DNA of 64,000 nt from Cephalotrichum gorgonifer (taxonomy: Eukaryota; Ascomycota; Sordariomycetes; Microascales; Microascaceae): positions 1,854,200 through 1,918,199 of the forward strand of contig ONZQ02000002.1 of the NCBI GenBank assembly GCA_900312665.1, written 5' to 3'. The first letter of the stretch is position 1. Every line of letters starts with the position of its first letter. Positions 10,997 to 22,424 of the stretch are shown here, piece after piece. The position numbers and the translations under genes were made by a program. The notes below the pieces were generated by a model. The model was not told where the DNA came from. It worked only from the letters and a program-made list of their open reading frames with translations, and made no database searches.

Positions 10997-12040
10997 CTAG
11001 AGCTTAGCCTCCGGCTTCGCTGCGCCCTCCTGGGTGGCTTCGCTCACGGCTCCCGCCACGTCACCACTCCCCACCCTCTTCAGGATCCACGCGCTCACGT
11101 CACCGTTAAACTCGTCCCTGCAGAGGTCGTCGTGAAGCTGGTGGAAGCACCCCTCGTAGGATTTGAACTCCGCGTCCGGGATCTCCTGCGCGTCGAACCA
11201 TCCCTTGCTGGCCTTATAGCTGGTGACCTTGTCCACGGTCCCGTGGCCCAGGAACAGCGCCTTCACGTTCTTCGAGAGCGTCCACTTCCCGGACGACAGG
11301 CTGGACGTGCGGTCCAAGAGGCCCGCGAGGCCCTCGAGCGTGCCGGTGTCGTGGCAGAGGTCGTCGTCCGCCGTGCTCTTCTGGGCCACCGGGTCGCGGG
11401 AGAGGTACTCGACGGGGATCTTGTTGACGAGGTGCTGCCTGGGCAGCAGCCGCCCCACGAGCCTCCCCAGGAACACCTTCAGCGCCGACGGCTCCTCGCC
11501 CTCGGGGAAGGCCAGGAAGGGCGCCTCGAGGACCCAGCCGTTGACCTGGCGGACTATCTCCTCGTACTCGGGCGCCGACGCGAGCGCGAGCGCCTCGCCG
11601 CCGCCCATGCTGTGCCCCATCACGAACAGCGGCACGGGCGACGGGAGGTGCGAGGAGATGAAGGCCGCGAGGTCGGAGAGCACGAGCGCCGTGGGTCCCG
11701 TCAGGCCGCGCTGGGACGGCTCGGCGACGGAGCGGCCCCAGCCCCGCTGGTCGAAGCCGTGGACCTGCACGCCCGAGGAGGCGAGGTGCCGGAAGAGGAC
11801 GTTGTAGCGATTTATGTGGTCGCTGAAGCCGTGGACGAAGACCAGCTTGGCCTTGAGGGGGCCGGTGGGCTGGTCCCGGGGAAGACGAGACTGAGGTTAG
11901 TTCATCGCTCAGGAAGAGGGTAATGAGTGAGAGGATGCGGCGGGAGAATGCGGCGGGGGATGAGGGCGTCCTACCGTCCAGGTCTTCGTGTAGAGGCTGA
12001 CATCACCGATTTTGAAGGTACCTTCCGTTTCGGTGGCCAT
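10997..12040 (-). CDS. Alpha/beta hydrolase, monoglyceride-lipase-like (Yju3 family)
   Basis: Two exons, 12040-11975 and 11890-10997, give 319 residues, close to yeast Yju3. The first exon supplies MATETEGTFKIGDVSLYTKTWT, a typical N-terminus, and the second continues with LVFVHGFSDHINRY, the oxyanion-hole HG motif. The nucleophile elbow is GHSMGGG (serine at about 115), the acid is in FLGHGTVDKVT (Asp about 239) and the catalytic histidine in CFHQLHDD (about 272). Monoglyceride lipases hydrolyse monoacylglycerol to glycerol and fatty acid at lipid droplets and membranes. No signal peptide or membrane segment is seen. The coding strand is unusually GC-rich, which leaves a long antisense frame open. 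The lipase assignment rests on overall pattern; another serine hydrolase of this family is possible. Confidence 0.88.
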
Positions 12041-13021
12041 GGTGAGATCGTTCGGCTCAGGGTGTAAAGCTCGGTGTGCGAGAGTGAGAGTTGGTCGTCG
12101 GTGGAACAGCTCTGCCTAGTTTATATCGAACAAAAACTGACGGAAAGGGGTATTATTATTCTAAAATATCGGGGTAAGTTTATACGCAGATAGTCCAAGG
12201 AATACGAGCCTTACCAAGATGGTAAGCCTCGTTTAATACGTGCAAGAGGTTATGTGGTGGCGTTTTGGTGCTGATGTTTGGGGGCTGGCATCTGAGAGCT
12301 GACAGCAGTTGGGTCATTGTACAGCGAGACTTGTATTAATACTTGCTTGTACCGGCCCGGGATTGGGGATTTAATACAATCACATGCCTCACTCGACGGC
12401 AGCCCCGGCCAATCCGGAGGAGCTCGCCCAATGACACACAAGACGTGTGGTACCACGACTTTTCCTTCTCTATTTCGACCTGTCACTGATCGATGGCTCT
12501 ACCAGTAAAACAAAGAGACGGGTATTTTCTAACCATTATTCTATCTCTTACGACTTTTTGCGCTAAATCCAAGTCGACTGACACCTCCGATGCTCGCCTC
12601 TGCTCGTCTCCGCTCGTCTCCATTTCCTTCTCTCCTCGTCTCTCGGCCCATCCGTCCCCGTTGTAGACATGCCTCCTCGTTGAGTGGAGTTGCCGATTCT
12701 ATCATCTATCCTGCCCCCAGAGAGAGTTCTGTAGAAAGCCCCCAAAACTAAAACAATAATGATACAGTAAAAAGAGAAAGAAGATTTGACCCGTTGCCAA
12801 AGATATTGCCAAAGTGGACATCTAAGGTCAACTGGTACCTATACTTGTATAAAGGCGGCCTGTGTGCCAAGGCCAATACATGTACGTATGTATGTATGCA
12901 TGCATAACAGACCTTTTCCTGGGAACCCCATGTACCGGAGCGTGTCGCTCTCACGTCGCTCTCTCAGCGGGGTGCGAGTCTCGCCAGTTTTATACCAGGG
13001 GAGGGACGGGGGAGGACCTCA
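12041..13021. other. Promoter of the hydrolase gene and 3' flank of the ABC transporter
   Basis: About 1 kb with no supported gene. It contains a short GTAT tetranucleotide repeat (12882-12906) and an AT-rich segment at 12120-12180 just upstream of the hydrolase start. Confidence 0.5.
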
Positions 13022-15445
13022 TCACCGGAGGACCTTCTTCACCGTCTCGGGGCGCTCTGGCAAGTCTTCCGTCTTCCCATCCACCTCACCCTCCTCCTCC
13101 GCATCGGCGTCTTCGTCGACCTCCCTGTCTAGATCTTGCTCCAGCTCCTCAATCTCCGTGATGTGTCCTAGAGACACGTCCCGCCGAAGTAATTCCGTGG
13201 GCTCGCCCCCGGTCATTTGCCATTCCATGAGCTTGCTGAAGGCGCTGTGTGGGTCCTCTGACAGATCCGCGTACCGCCCAATCTCCGCCACCTTGCCCTC
13301 GTTGTTCAGCACGATGATCTGGTCCGACCGCTTGATGGTCGAGAGTCGGTGCGCAATGGAGATGGTCGTGTTGTTGCCCTGCAGGAGGGTTATCAGCGCC
13401 GCGTTGACGAGCGTCTCGGATTCAGCATCGAGCGCCGACGTCGCCTCGTCCAATATCAGGATGTCGGGGTTCTTAATGAGCGCCCGCGCGATGGCGATGC
13501 GCTGCTTCTGGCCTCCGGAGAGCTGGCTACCCCTCGCTCCCACCTGCGTCTCGAGACCGTCGGGAAGGTCGCTGATGAAGGTGCAGTTGGCCTTGCGCGC
13601 CGCCGTGACGATCTCCCCTCTGGACGCCTTGGGCTTGCCGTAGGCAATGTTCTCGGCAATGGTCCCAGAGAACAGAACCGGCTCCTGCGACACCACTCCG
13701 ATGCGCCGCCGGAGTGACTTGACGTTCATTGTAGTCACGTCCACCCCGTCGATGGTGATGGTCCCCGACGTGGGGTTGTAGAATCGGAGCAAGAGTGAGG
13801 CGACCGTCGATTTGCCACCGCCGGACGGCCCGACAACGCAGACGTTGCTTCCCGAGGGAATTTCGAAGTCGATTCCGTTGAATATGCTGACGGCTGGCCT
13901 CGTGGGATACGCGAAATGGACGTTATCAAACTTGATCGCACCATGGGCTGACTTGACCTTAATCCCCTTCGTCTGAGATATCGTAGGGTTGCGGTCCTGT
14001 AGTTCGAAGAGACGGCTTGCCGCGCCGACCCCCTTCATGAGCTCCGAGAAGAAGCCGGTCAGGTTACTCACGCTGCTGCCCGCGAAAGCGGTGTACATCA
14101 TGAACGACGTGAGGCTGCCGACGGACAAAGCCCCCGTGCTGACCAAGTTGCCGCCGACGACGAGCATGGCCAAGATGGCCATGTTCCCAACCCACCCGGT
14201 CGTGGCGAAGAATGTCGCAAAGACCTTGGATTCCCGTAATCCGAGGTTGAAAATCTTCCTGACCTGGTTGTTATATCTGGCAACCTCTTGCGCCTCGCCA
14301 ACAAAGGCCTGGCTGGTCCTCACGTTCCCTAGCCTCTCCTCGCCAATCTTGGACAGGGTTCCCACGTTCTTTTGAATCGATCGGCTGATGTTTCGGATGG
14401 CCTTGCCGTAGAGGTACCCTCCGAACGCCACGGGAGGGCCGATAACCAGGAGGATTGCCGAGAGCTGCGGGCTCAGCCAGACCATGGCCGAAAATGCCGC
14501 AGTCCCGGCGAACAGCGCCCTAAGGCCGTCGCTGACGTTCTGGGTGATGGACTTCGCGACGATGACGCAGTCCGCCCCGAGGCGCGAAATGAGATCGCCG
14601 ACCCTGTTGGCATCATAGAACTCGGCGTCCTGCACGTAGGTCCGTCGGAAAAGAGAGGAGCGAAGTCTGGCAACAACCCTCTCGCCAATGATGCGTAGGA
14701 GGATGATCCTCGCAAAGTTCGCTCCGGCACCAATGGTCAGGAATCCGCCGAGCGCGATGAAGAAGTGGGGGAGTGTGAGACCGAAGATGCGGGGATCCTC
14801 CACATCTTTAGCGTGGGTGACTATGTCAAGGACCTTTCCGACGACGTAGGGTAGGGACAGTGTGACGCAGGACGAGAGAGCGAGGAACCCGCAGGCGAGG
14901 GCGAGCCACCTGAGCTCCGGGCGCGCAATTTTGATCAGCCGTAATATCTCGCTGGATGGGGGTTTACCCTGCGACTTCCCATCCTTGGAAAGCCTCGCGC
15001 TCAGGTTGATGTGTGCCGCCTTTGCCGCCCTGTCACTCTTGGCGAATTCATCCTCCACCTCCCGGCTAGGTTCCTCAGCGGGGTTACCCTTCTTGTCCGG
15101 CGAAGAGACATCTGTGCCGTCTGCCTTTTGTCGAATCAAAGACGTCGCAGAGAATGCTCTCCTAGGGAACTGGGGTGTCGTTGCGAAGGGACCTAGGCCC
15201 ACATGAGTGAGGTTCGCCGGATATCGCGGGCTCGGCCGGGTTAAGAGGTTCGGAAGGATTCTGTCGGGGGTTCTTGTGTTTGAGTAGAATGTCCTCGACT
15301 GAGGCTTCAACGCGAATGCATTGGAGCGAGTTGAAGTAGTCCTCGCGACCAGACTGATCGGCTGTGCAAGCTGCGACCTGCCACAAGCCATAAACCGGAG
15401 GGCTATCGTAGGGACAAGCGCGTGCGGGACTGCGCCCGAAACCAT
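13022..15445 (-). CDS. MDL1: Mitochondrial half-size ABC transporter (Mdl1/ABCB10 type)
   Basis: A single exon of 807 residues. The frame is open to 15496 but that codon is GTG, so I choose the ATG at 15445. The first 150 or so residues are rich in Arg, Ser and Thr with few acids early on, as in a mitochondrial targeting sequence. Residues about 175-470 form a six-helix ABC membrane domain beginning with LRWLALACGFLALSS. The nucleotide-binding domain has Walker A GPSGGGKST (about 538), signature LSGGQKQRIAIARAL (about 640), Walker B ILILDEATSALD (about 655) and the switch histidine in SIAHRLSTIK. In yeast Mdl1 exports peptides from the matrix; Mdl2 is a close paralogue, so the choice between them is uncertain. 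A 90-residue acidic tail follows the NBD. It shares a divergent intergenic region with COX7, another mitochondrial gene. Confidence 0.92.
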   Translation of the reverse strand: MVSGAVPHALVPTIALRFMACGRSQLAQPISLVARTTSTRSNAFALKPQSRTFYSNTRTPDRILPNLLTRPSPRYPANLTHVGLGPFATTPQFPRRAFSATSLIRQKADGTDVSSPDKKGNPAEEPSREVEDEFAKSDRAAKAAHINLSARLSKDGKSQGKPPSSEILRLIKIARPELRWLALACGFLALSSCVTLSLPYVVGKVLDIVTHAKDVEDPRIFGLTLPHFFIALGGFLTIGAGANFARIILLRIIGERVVARLRSSLFRRTYVQDAEFYDANRVGDLISRLGADCVIVAKSITQNVSDGLRALFAGTAAFSAMVWLSPQLSAILLVIGPPVAFGGYLYGKAIRNISRSIQKNVGTLSKIGEERLGNVRTSQAFVGEAQEVARYNNQVRKIFNLGLRESKVFATFFATTGWVGNMAILAMLVVGGNLVSTGALSVGSLTSFMMYTAFAGSSVSNLTGFFSELMKGVGAASRLFELQDRNPTISQTKGIKVKSAHGAIKFDNVHFAYPTRPAVSIFNGIDFEIPSGSNVCVVGPSGGGKSTVASLLLRFYNPTSGTITIDGVDVTTMNVKSLRRRIGVVSQEPVLFSGTIAENIAYGKPKASRGEIVTAARKANCTFISDLPDGLETQVGARGSQLSGGQKQRIAIARALIKNPDILILDEATSALDAESETLVNAALITLLQGNNTTISIAHRLSTIKRSDQIIVLNNEGKVAEIGRYADLSEDPHSAFSKLMEWQMTGGEPTELLRRDVSLGHITEIEELEQDLDREVDEDADAEEEGEVDGKTEDLPERPETVKKVLR

Positions 15446-16308
15446 GGTGACCGTCTCGAAGTTAGGAATGCTCTCATGAGAAGCGGTGTGTTGCACCGTT
15501 ATAGAGGCCTATCCATTGTCACCTCGCTGTTGGGAATGGTAGGTGATAATAGTAGGAGCGGGATGAAATTTCTCATGCCGTCATCGGATGTACATCCGAA
15601 TACATTTCCGAGGTATGGTCGGGGATATTAGCCGCTGGACGAACTGGGGCCAGGCGCCACACGTGACCCATTCTATGGCGTTCGTTAATCGCCAGTCATT
15701 ACATCCTACATGGTAATATTTCAGGCTTCTCCACCTGTCACCGGTCTAGCAATGCATGGTGAGCCTACGGGCGATCTGCACGGGTTTGATGGTACGTAAG
15801 GATGTGCATAAACTTTCCGGCTAGAGAGTTGGTTACTATCACATCCCTTGCGCCCACTGTCTTGGTCTTGGGGACGAACCCTATCGGGTGGCGTGTAGTC
15901 TCTTTTCTTGGGAAGACGTGCCTAGCTTGTTACGGTGAGCTCGAACGTGAGAGTCTCTATGATGATGACAAGATCGGTGTTTACACCCCGGGTCTATATA
16001 ATTATCTATTACATTCTTTACCAATGAAATAGAGAGACCCTCCAAGCTACGGAATCTGTATTAGTTAGCTGGCTTCCTTCTGGAAAATTAGGAAAGCTAA
16101 TTGAGACATGGAGCTATTATTATCAGTTAATCCAGGGTGGTGCTCAGGCAAACCACACCGCTTAGTCAGCTAACCTCGGATCGGACGTGGTGTGATCTTG
16201 ACTCTTGCCAAACCCATCACCACGCTCCACCCAACAAAGATCCGTAAAGACCTCACTACCACAACCCACCCCGAGTCCGCCACAGCATCTCGACAACAAT
16301 CCTTCAAA
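15446..16308. other. Divergent promoter of MDL1 and COX7
   Basis: About 860 bases between divergent starts of two nuclear genes for mitochondrial proteins. It contains ACACGTGACC (15659-15668), a decamer also found upstream of RPL17 (5057-5066). The segment 15960-16030 is AT-rich. No other gene is supported. Confidence 0.55.
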
Positions 16309-16859
16309 ATGGGGTACGTATCGCTTGTTTGCCTACGCACCACCCCCGGCCGCTCTTCCCTTTATCGCGCGCCCCGGGCCGACTCAATTGGGCTCGAGAA
16401 GACGCATTGAATTGGCCCTCCCTGAAGGAGATGGGAACATGGTTTTCAGAGCTCCGCCAGCTAACGACCCCAACACAGTATCGTCAACCGCGTTAACAAC
16501 GTCCCGCAGCTGCAGCGCATGTACCAGGCTGCGTACCGCCAGCACACCCGCATCTGGAAGATCGTAAGGCCACCCTCCCGAGGCGGCATTGACCACCCCG
16601 TCGCTGTCGAGGCGAGAGAGGGTATCAATTGGGGACAGAATGGCTAACTGTAGTGTGGAACAGAACCCCAGGTCCCGCTGGTATATGACCCCCTACCTGA
16701 TTGCTCTCTGGGGCACCTTCGGAGGTTCGTTTCGCGTGCGACTATCCTGTTTTCTCCTGGTCCCTTTTCTAACGAGTTCTCGACTTTCTAGCCTCCCTCT
16801 ACGCCATGGGCCGCAAGACCCTCGGCCACAACACCTGGTTCGCCAGCAAGTCGGCGTAA
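16309..16859 (+). CDS. COX7: Cytochrome c oxidase subunit 7 (fungal Cox7)
   Basis: Four very short exons, 16309-16313, 16479-16563, 16664-16724 and 16792-16859, give 72 residues. The first coding exon has only five bases (ATGGG). The protein runs MGIVNRVNNVPQLQRMYQAA, then the WKINPRSRWYMTPYL segment and a single membrane helix around ALWGTFGASLYAMG. This matches the layout of yeast Cox7 (QLQKIFQ...HPRSALYLYPF...). It is a small inner-membrane subunit of complex IV. For the third exon two acceptors are possible; the downstream one (AG at 16662-16663) gives the conserved NPRS motif and is preferred. Frames join exactly at all three introns. Confidence 0.88.
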
Positions 16860-17215
16860 TCGCACCGCTTCGCAAACAGTGGTTTACATTGCCGGGCTTC
16901 GTCGCAGGGGCGGGGGACAGTGTACAGTGTGATACATAGATGCAATAGACCGACATTTACCAAACACCGGTAGCATACGTACACAGGGTCAGACATGGGT
17001 TGGTTCACTGAGTCTTGCTTGTGTCGTAAAGTTAAAAGAAATCCTCTTGAGTGCTATGTATGAGCGCCGATAATTACCGAAACCTTTCTCCCTACCGCGC
17101 AGCAGCGTCACTCCATCCTAGAATACATTGTACGTGGGTTTCCTCATACTTGTGAGAAGACGTTCGAGGGCCAAACAGACTTTGGCTCGGCCAGAACTTA
17201 TTACTGGAAGCAAAC
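16860..17215. other. Convergent region between COX7 and CLC1
   Basis: About 355 bases between two stops, containing only 3' untranslated sequence as far as can be seen. Confidence 0.5.
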
Positions 17216-18038
17216 TTAGATACCCGTAGCGCCGGGGGCCTTCTCGTCCTTCCTCAGACTGAGAAGCATCTCCCGGAACCTCTCCTTGCCAGACCCAGCG
17301 GCACCACCCTTGACACCCTTCCCGCTCACGTCCACCAGCTTGGCGATGCGGTCCCAGCTCGTGCCGCCAGACACGGTGTCTTCCCGCTTGGCGAGGAACT
17401 CCTCAGCCTCCCGGCGCGACTGGTTGATGCCCTTCTCCTTCTTAGTGTTGTAGTTCTCGTAGAAGTCGTCGATGTTCTGCCTCGCCTCAGTCACCGTCTC
17501 TTCTCGCTGGATAGCAAACTGCTCCGCGCGCTTCGCGATGGCGGCGCCTCGACGCTCCCTCCACTCCTTAATCACCTCGGGCTCATCCTCATCCTTCTCC
17601 TCAACGTAGGCGGATGCGAAGCCGGAGTTGTAGGAAACCGATGGAACGGCCTGCGCATAATGGTTAGTCGGAAGGACAGGGGGTTGGGCAAAGTATTGAA
17701 GACCGAAGATGAGCGTCATACCGGGGCGGTAATGTCGGGGAACTGGGACTCAAAGGTGGAGGCGGCATTGTCACCAGTGCCTCCTAGCAGGTCGTCGCTG
17801 GTGTCTTGGTTGGTGGTGAACTGGTCCGCGTCATCGCCGAGTAGGGCCTTCTCGCGCGCGAGGAAATCATCGGCGGATGGTTGGGCGGAAGGGTCTTGGA
17901 CGTCGGCTTGCACTGGGGAACGGGTTAGGAGCGAGTGGTTAGGTTGATGCAAAAGCTGTCCCAAATCGAGGGAAAGAGCGGCGTCTCCTACTCACCTCCC
18001 GAATCGAACTCCTCGAGGGAGGGGAATCTGTCCGCCAT
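17216..18038 (-). CDS. CLC1: Clathrin light chain
   Basis: Three exons, 18038-17996, 17912-17722 and 17650-17216, give 222 residues. The N-terminus MADRFPSLEEFDSG is the conserved light-chain opening, followed by an acidic stretch (PSADDFLAREKALLGDDADQF) and the central coiled coil that binds clathrin heavy chain, beginning EDEPEVIKEWRERRGAAIAKR at about residue 92. The C-terminal part has TSWDRIAKLVDVSGKG and ends near MLLSLRKDEKAPG, as in other fungal light chains. The protein regulates assembly of clathrin triskelia at the trans-Golgi and plasma membrane. It is divergent from RTT103 and lies 8 kb from the AP-1 gamma adaptin gene. Confidence 0.95.
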
Positions 18039-19080
18039 CTTGATTAATGGAAATGGTGATACGAGAAGCGAGAGGCTGAGCACAGGAGGTAAGTTGTGCC
18101 TCGATTATGTACGGCGGATCGGAAGGTTCAGGTGGGAAAGTGGGAGGGCGTGACGGGTTGGTTGAGAGAGAGGGTGTGGAAGGAAGCAGTCGATGCCGGT
18201 CGTGGTAGGCAGGCTGGAAGTGATAGGTGGATGCCCGGTCTCCTGGAAGGAGAGAGACATTGACTTTAACACCGTTTGCCTCGTGCGCCAAACTCAAGGG
18301 TACGTACTTGGTACCTACATACAGGTAAGCTTGCTCGCTGTGCTTCGGGTGGCTAAGTGGGTACCGATCTTACTCGTACTTGTATTCACTGGTAAAATGG
18401 AACCTCAGTGTCTACAGGCACGTGATTAGTTGTCTGGACAGAGCGCCCAGCTTCGCGGAACGACGATTCAGAGCTCCAGTCCGCGTCCAGGAAACTATTG
18501 CTATTCCACTGTCTCCGTCTTCCATTATCAAGGCACGCGGCCAAGAAAATATCACATTCTCCGCAAACTGAGATCTGACTTGCTCTATATCTCTACCTTT
18601 TCCTGCTGCTAGGAAGGGTGTCTTGATTCTCCAGTGACAGGACAGCGAGATTCTGATTCTAGCCCATTTCATAAGAGCAGCAGCACCTGGAAGCTCCCAC
18701 AGCTGTTCCTCATCCCATTACACACCTACACACGCGCATATACACAGGCTCGTTGAACGGCATTGCGTCAATTCCATTCCAGGTCCGGCAAACATCAGAC
18801 GCCGTCCTTTGTCTGCCTAGTATCTACGGTCGCCAACACGAGTAGCACCGCGAAGGCGAAGGCGCAAGTGTACAACGCCGCTCCTCTCTGCAGACCACCA
18901 AACTCCACTTGTCGCCTGCGATCTCTGTCTCATTCTCATTCTCATTCTTCCTTTACCTAAAACCCAGCCCCCAACCCCAACCCTCTTCCAGCTCCATTAT
19001 CGCCTCAATCCCCACCACAGCCGGCCTACCTGTGCGTCGGAATCATCCCTGATATTCTTGGTTTGGGCGGGACGTAAGTA
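18039..19080. other. Divergent promoter of CLC1 and RTT103
   Basis: About 1 kb. Near RTT103 it shows three tandem CATTCT units (18931-18949) and pyrimidine-rich sequence typical of a fungal 5' UTR. A CACGTG lies at about 18420. A short ORF at 18763-18960 has no family resemblance. Confidence 0.5.
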
Positions 19081-20586
19081 ATGGCGTACAACGACGATGC
19101 CGTACTGGCCAAGCTCAGTGCTGTCAATGAAAGCCACGACAGCATCTCATCATCCGCTCAGTGGATTCTCTTCCACAGGTAATTAACCCCCCAATCTCGA
19201 CATTCAGCGAATTGACCATTGTCCTGTATGATATACTAATTCCGATCCAACCCCCAGGAGACATGCCACCCGCACAGTCGAGCTCTGGTTCGGCCGACTT
19301 AAAACATCCTCAAGCACCAAGAAATTGAGTCTCGTATATTTAGCTAACGGTGAGTATAAATATTCTAGCCCCTCCGTCCACCCCCATCAAACCACTACCA
19401 TGCTACGTATCCCTGCTTGCTTGCTTGCTTAAAATGCGCCGCACCTCCAGGTCACTGACGTGCCGGATCCTTGCCAGAGCTGGCTCAGCAGTCCAAGATC
19501 AGGAACAGGATGGAATTCATCGACGCCTTCGCGCCCGTCATGGCGGAGGCCATTAGGCTTGCGTACAAGGGAGCGCCTGGCGACGTACAGAGCAAACTCA
19601 GACGAGTCGTTGATGTCTGGAGGGACCGTCAAGTATTTGAAAGATCAATTCAAGATGCAATTGATGCGAGGATGGCGGGTAAGTTATTGCCCGATCTTCT
19701 ACTAGCCTGCTTTCGCCTCATATGAGTGCTAACCTCGCGGACAGATTTGGATAAGCTGAGAGGATCCTCGGCTGCTTTTGGAGGGTCTCCGTTTGGTACA
19801 GCAGCGCCATCTGTGCCGCCCCAACTGAGTCCGTTGGTAGCCAGCTTCCAGGACTCCGTCAAGCTCCAGGCGCCAGCCAATGCCACCTCTGCGACCGCAA
19901 GCCAGGAGTACACCAAAATCACAGACCCCTCCGCTCCCGTCCCGTCCGCACCCGTATACGCGGCCCGCCTGAATGGTTTAATGAAGATCCTGGCATCTGC
20001 CGAGGGCGCCGTCGCCGAATCCGTCAAGGCACGGAAAAGCCTCATCGATGTACTAGAGAAGCTTCTAGATGAGAATAAGACCGCGCTGGCGGCTGATGAA
20101 GAGCAGCTCTCGCAGCTGGCAGGCCGCAAGACCGAAATCGAGCAGAAGAAGCAGGACGTAGAGACGAGAATCATGCAGGGCCTGAGTGCGAACCCGGATG
20201 CCAAGAACTCCCCGACGGAAGGTCCACCGGCTTCGACCACCCCCTCCGAACCCGACCGTCCGGAGATGGAAGCCCTTACTCCGCCTTCCGTCCAAGACGA
20301 GCCCGAGCTCCCCGAGGATGCTACGTCCTCCTTTCCCCAGCAGACCTCGGGACAGGGTTCGGCCTTCCAGCAGCACCAGCAACACCAGCACGGGTCCGCC
20401 CCCGGGATCGAGATGCTCTCGCACCTCGCGTCCCAATACCAGTCCTTGCCTGTGGTAACCAATGGATCGAACAAGCGGAGGAGGGTGGCAGAAGGTGACG
20501 AAGAGTTCCCCGGCCTCGGTACTGGCGACGACGGCATCGATGCGGACGTCGCGGAGATGCTGCGCAAGGATAGCACGTCGAATTGA
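19081..20586 (+). CDS. RTT103: Rtt103-like CID-domain transcription termination factor
   Basis: Four exons, 19081-19178, 19258-19349, 19478-19678 and 19745-20586, give 410 residues. Residues 1-135 are a CTD-interacting domain: ESHDSISSSAQWILFHRRHA, VELWFGRLK, KLSLVYLANELAQQSKIR and FIDAFAPVMAEAI are characteristic. A coiled coil follows at about 205-275 and the remainder is Pro/Ser/Gln-rich and probably disordered, with a basic NKRRRVAEGDEEFPGLG near the end. In yeast Rtt103 reads Ser2-phosphorylated RNA polymerase II CTD and recruits the Rat1 exonuclease for 3'-end termination. The start ATG is preceded nine bases upstream by a GTAAGT, which I treat as coincidental because the encoded N-terminus fits the family. 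Confidence 0.93.
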
Positions 20587-21214
20587 AGTTTGAGGGGGCT
20601 AGGTATCTCGTGGGTGTGATTATGTGTACTAGTCTGTATCTTTTATTGTCCTTATGTACTGGCGAAATATACGCCTCATGTCCGGCGTCTTCGTTTTAAC
20701 TTACATCGTTTGTTAAGATCGCGGTAGCAGATTGCAATACAAACAAACTCACCAATACCAGCACGGCAGCATATCAGCGTTAGTGAGTGTGGGTGAAATG
20801 GGAGGCGGAAGGGACACTAGGCCCTCCATGGGGAGGTGTCCCAAGTGCTGGGCATCTCCATGCGAGTCCATCTTGAGCTTGTCTTAAGCGCTGGCAAGTT
20901 AGTACATAGGATTCAATGCCAAAAAGAATATTCTCGAAACTGATAATCCGTTCTTCACCGGCCACCTGGACGTACAATATTAAAAGAGAATATATTACCC
21001 CTCTTCTTACACCACCCAAACATATACTCCGCAAGAGTGTGGACTCGCCTCATACATACAAGGCCAAGATTAAAGCGGCTGCAGAAGACAGCCACTGGCC
21101 GGTCCTCCCTCTAACTCCCCCTCCTGGTTCAAAAAAAAAGCCTTCCCTTTACCCATTACTCCTGATTACGCCAAGCTATAGAGGAAGAACAGATCTCCAC
21201 TGTCCATGTCGTCC
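20587..21214. other. Convergent region between RTT103 and TLG2
   Basis: About 630 bases between two stops. AT-rich segments at 20630-20780 suggest 3' ends. No gene visible. Confidence 0.5.
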
Positions 21215-22424
21215 TCACCTCGTCTCCTCATTACCCCCCGAAGGCGGAGGTTCGTTGTGCTTCTTCGGCTTGACCAGGAGCAGGATGAATAACCCGGCAA
21301 CGATGAGGAACAGGAGGAGGATGATCTTCCGTTTCGTGCTCTTCTTCTGGTATCCGGCAGCGATGGTAAGCTCCTTATCGGCGTCCTTGAGGTCCGTCGC
21401 CATCCGCTCCACGTTGTAGTCTATCCTGTCGAGCATGGTGCCCTGGTCGATTATCATGGTCTGAAGATCCCGGAAGAGGTCGGACAGCTCTATGATGCCC
21501 TGGGCGATCTCCTCGATCTCCCTCTCTCGTTGTAGTATTATTGCGTCGTTGGAGTGGATAAGCTTCTGCTGTGTCGTAGTTTGGAGAGTGGACTGGGAGT
21601 ATGATTTGTCCGCATCCGACTCTAATAGGGAGGGGTCGGTGAAGTTATAGGACGAGGGCTGAGGTGTCGAGGAGCCAAGCCCTGGCGACGCAAGCCCGCT
21701 CATGCCTCGAAGCTCTGCGATGGAGACATTAGTTAGTAAAATGGGTCTGGCGGCATGGGCATGTGCAAGGGAACAAGTTGGGGGTCAGCATACTCTTCAA
21801 ATAGGTGCTCTGCTTCTTTCGGAAATTGGCGCTAGCATCTTGTACCCTCGTCGCAAGGGATATCTGTATGTTCTGCGCCATGGTCTCCTCGGCTCGGGTA
21901 AGAGTGCCCTGTCGCTTCGACTCACGAACCATCTGCTCCACCCGCTTGATATGACGGTGGCACTCGTGGAACCCCAGCGTGATCTCCTGCGTCAGCCTCT
22001 CGATCTCGTTCTCCTCCGCCTTCTTCCTCTCGTCGTCGTTGAAGCCCGGCAACACGTGTTTCTGGTGCAGCTGTTCCAGCTCCTGGCTCTTCTTCGCGAC
22101 GTCGCCCAACACCTCGGTGATATCGTCGCCAATATCGGCCCATCTCGGGGGCAGGAGGTCCATTTCTATAACGGCGTCGCCGTCGTCCTCGAAAGCCCCG
22201 GGCGAGAGCAGACCCCGCCGGTCCTCCACGGCGGAGCTTGCGCCGGGGAAGTTATCGGCAAGGGCATCGTCGCCTGTTAGCCCCGGCCCGTATTTGGTAC
22301 GTTTCTTCGGGTGATGCGCATAGGACTGGCGGTAGGATATATAGCTATAGCAGGTAGGGTTAGAAGATGCGGGATGCGTCTCGAAGTTGGCAGTAGCATA
22401 CAGGTTAGTGCGGTCGCGCCACAT
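21215..22424 (-). CDS. TLG2: Tlg2/syntaxin-16 family t-SNARE
   Basis: Three exons, 22424-22402, 22344-21794 and 21714-21215, give 357 residues. The N-terminus MWRDRTNLYISYRQSY is the family's conserved motif, which in Tlg2/syntaxin 16 binds the SM protein Vps45; it appears only after removing a 57-base intron that is itself in frame and open. A three-helix Habc region follows, then the Qa-SNARE motif with EREIEEIAQGIIELSDLF and the zero-layer glutamine in IIDQGTMLDRIDYN (about residue 282). A C-terminal anchor (IILLLFLIVAGLFILLLV, about 325-343) ends near the C-terminus. It mediates fusion of endosome-derived vesicles at the trans-Golgi network. Confidence 0.95.

Noticed and set aside
11132..11923. 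263-codon plus-strand ORF opposite the hydrolase gene
   Set aside because: It mirrors the GC-rich coding strand of a clear alpha/beta hydrolase and has no domain.
12882..12906. Short GTAT microsatellite
   Set aside because: Simple tetranucleotide repeat of ordinary length; noted only in the intergenic entry.
15446..15496. N-terminal extension of MDL1 to a GTG at 15496
   Set aside because: GTG is not a normal nuclear start; the ATG at 15445 gives a good targeting sequence.
19072..19077. GTAAGT just upstream of the RTT103 ATG as a splice donor
   Set aside because: Using it would remove the ATG and N-terminus that match the CID family.
19650..20576. 308-codon minus-strand ORF opposite RTT103
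   Set aside because: Serine- and cysteine-rich antisense shadow of the last RTT103 exon.
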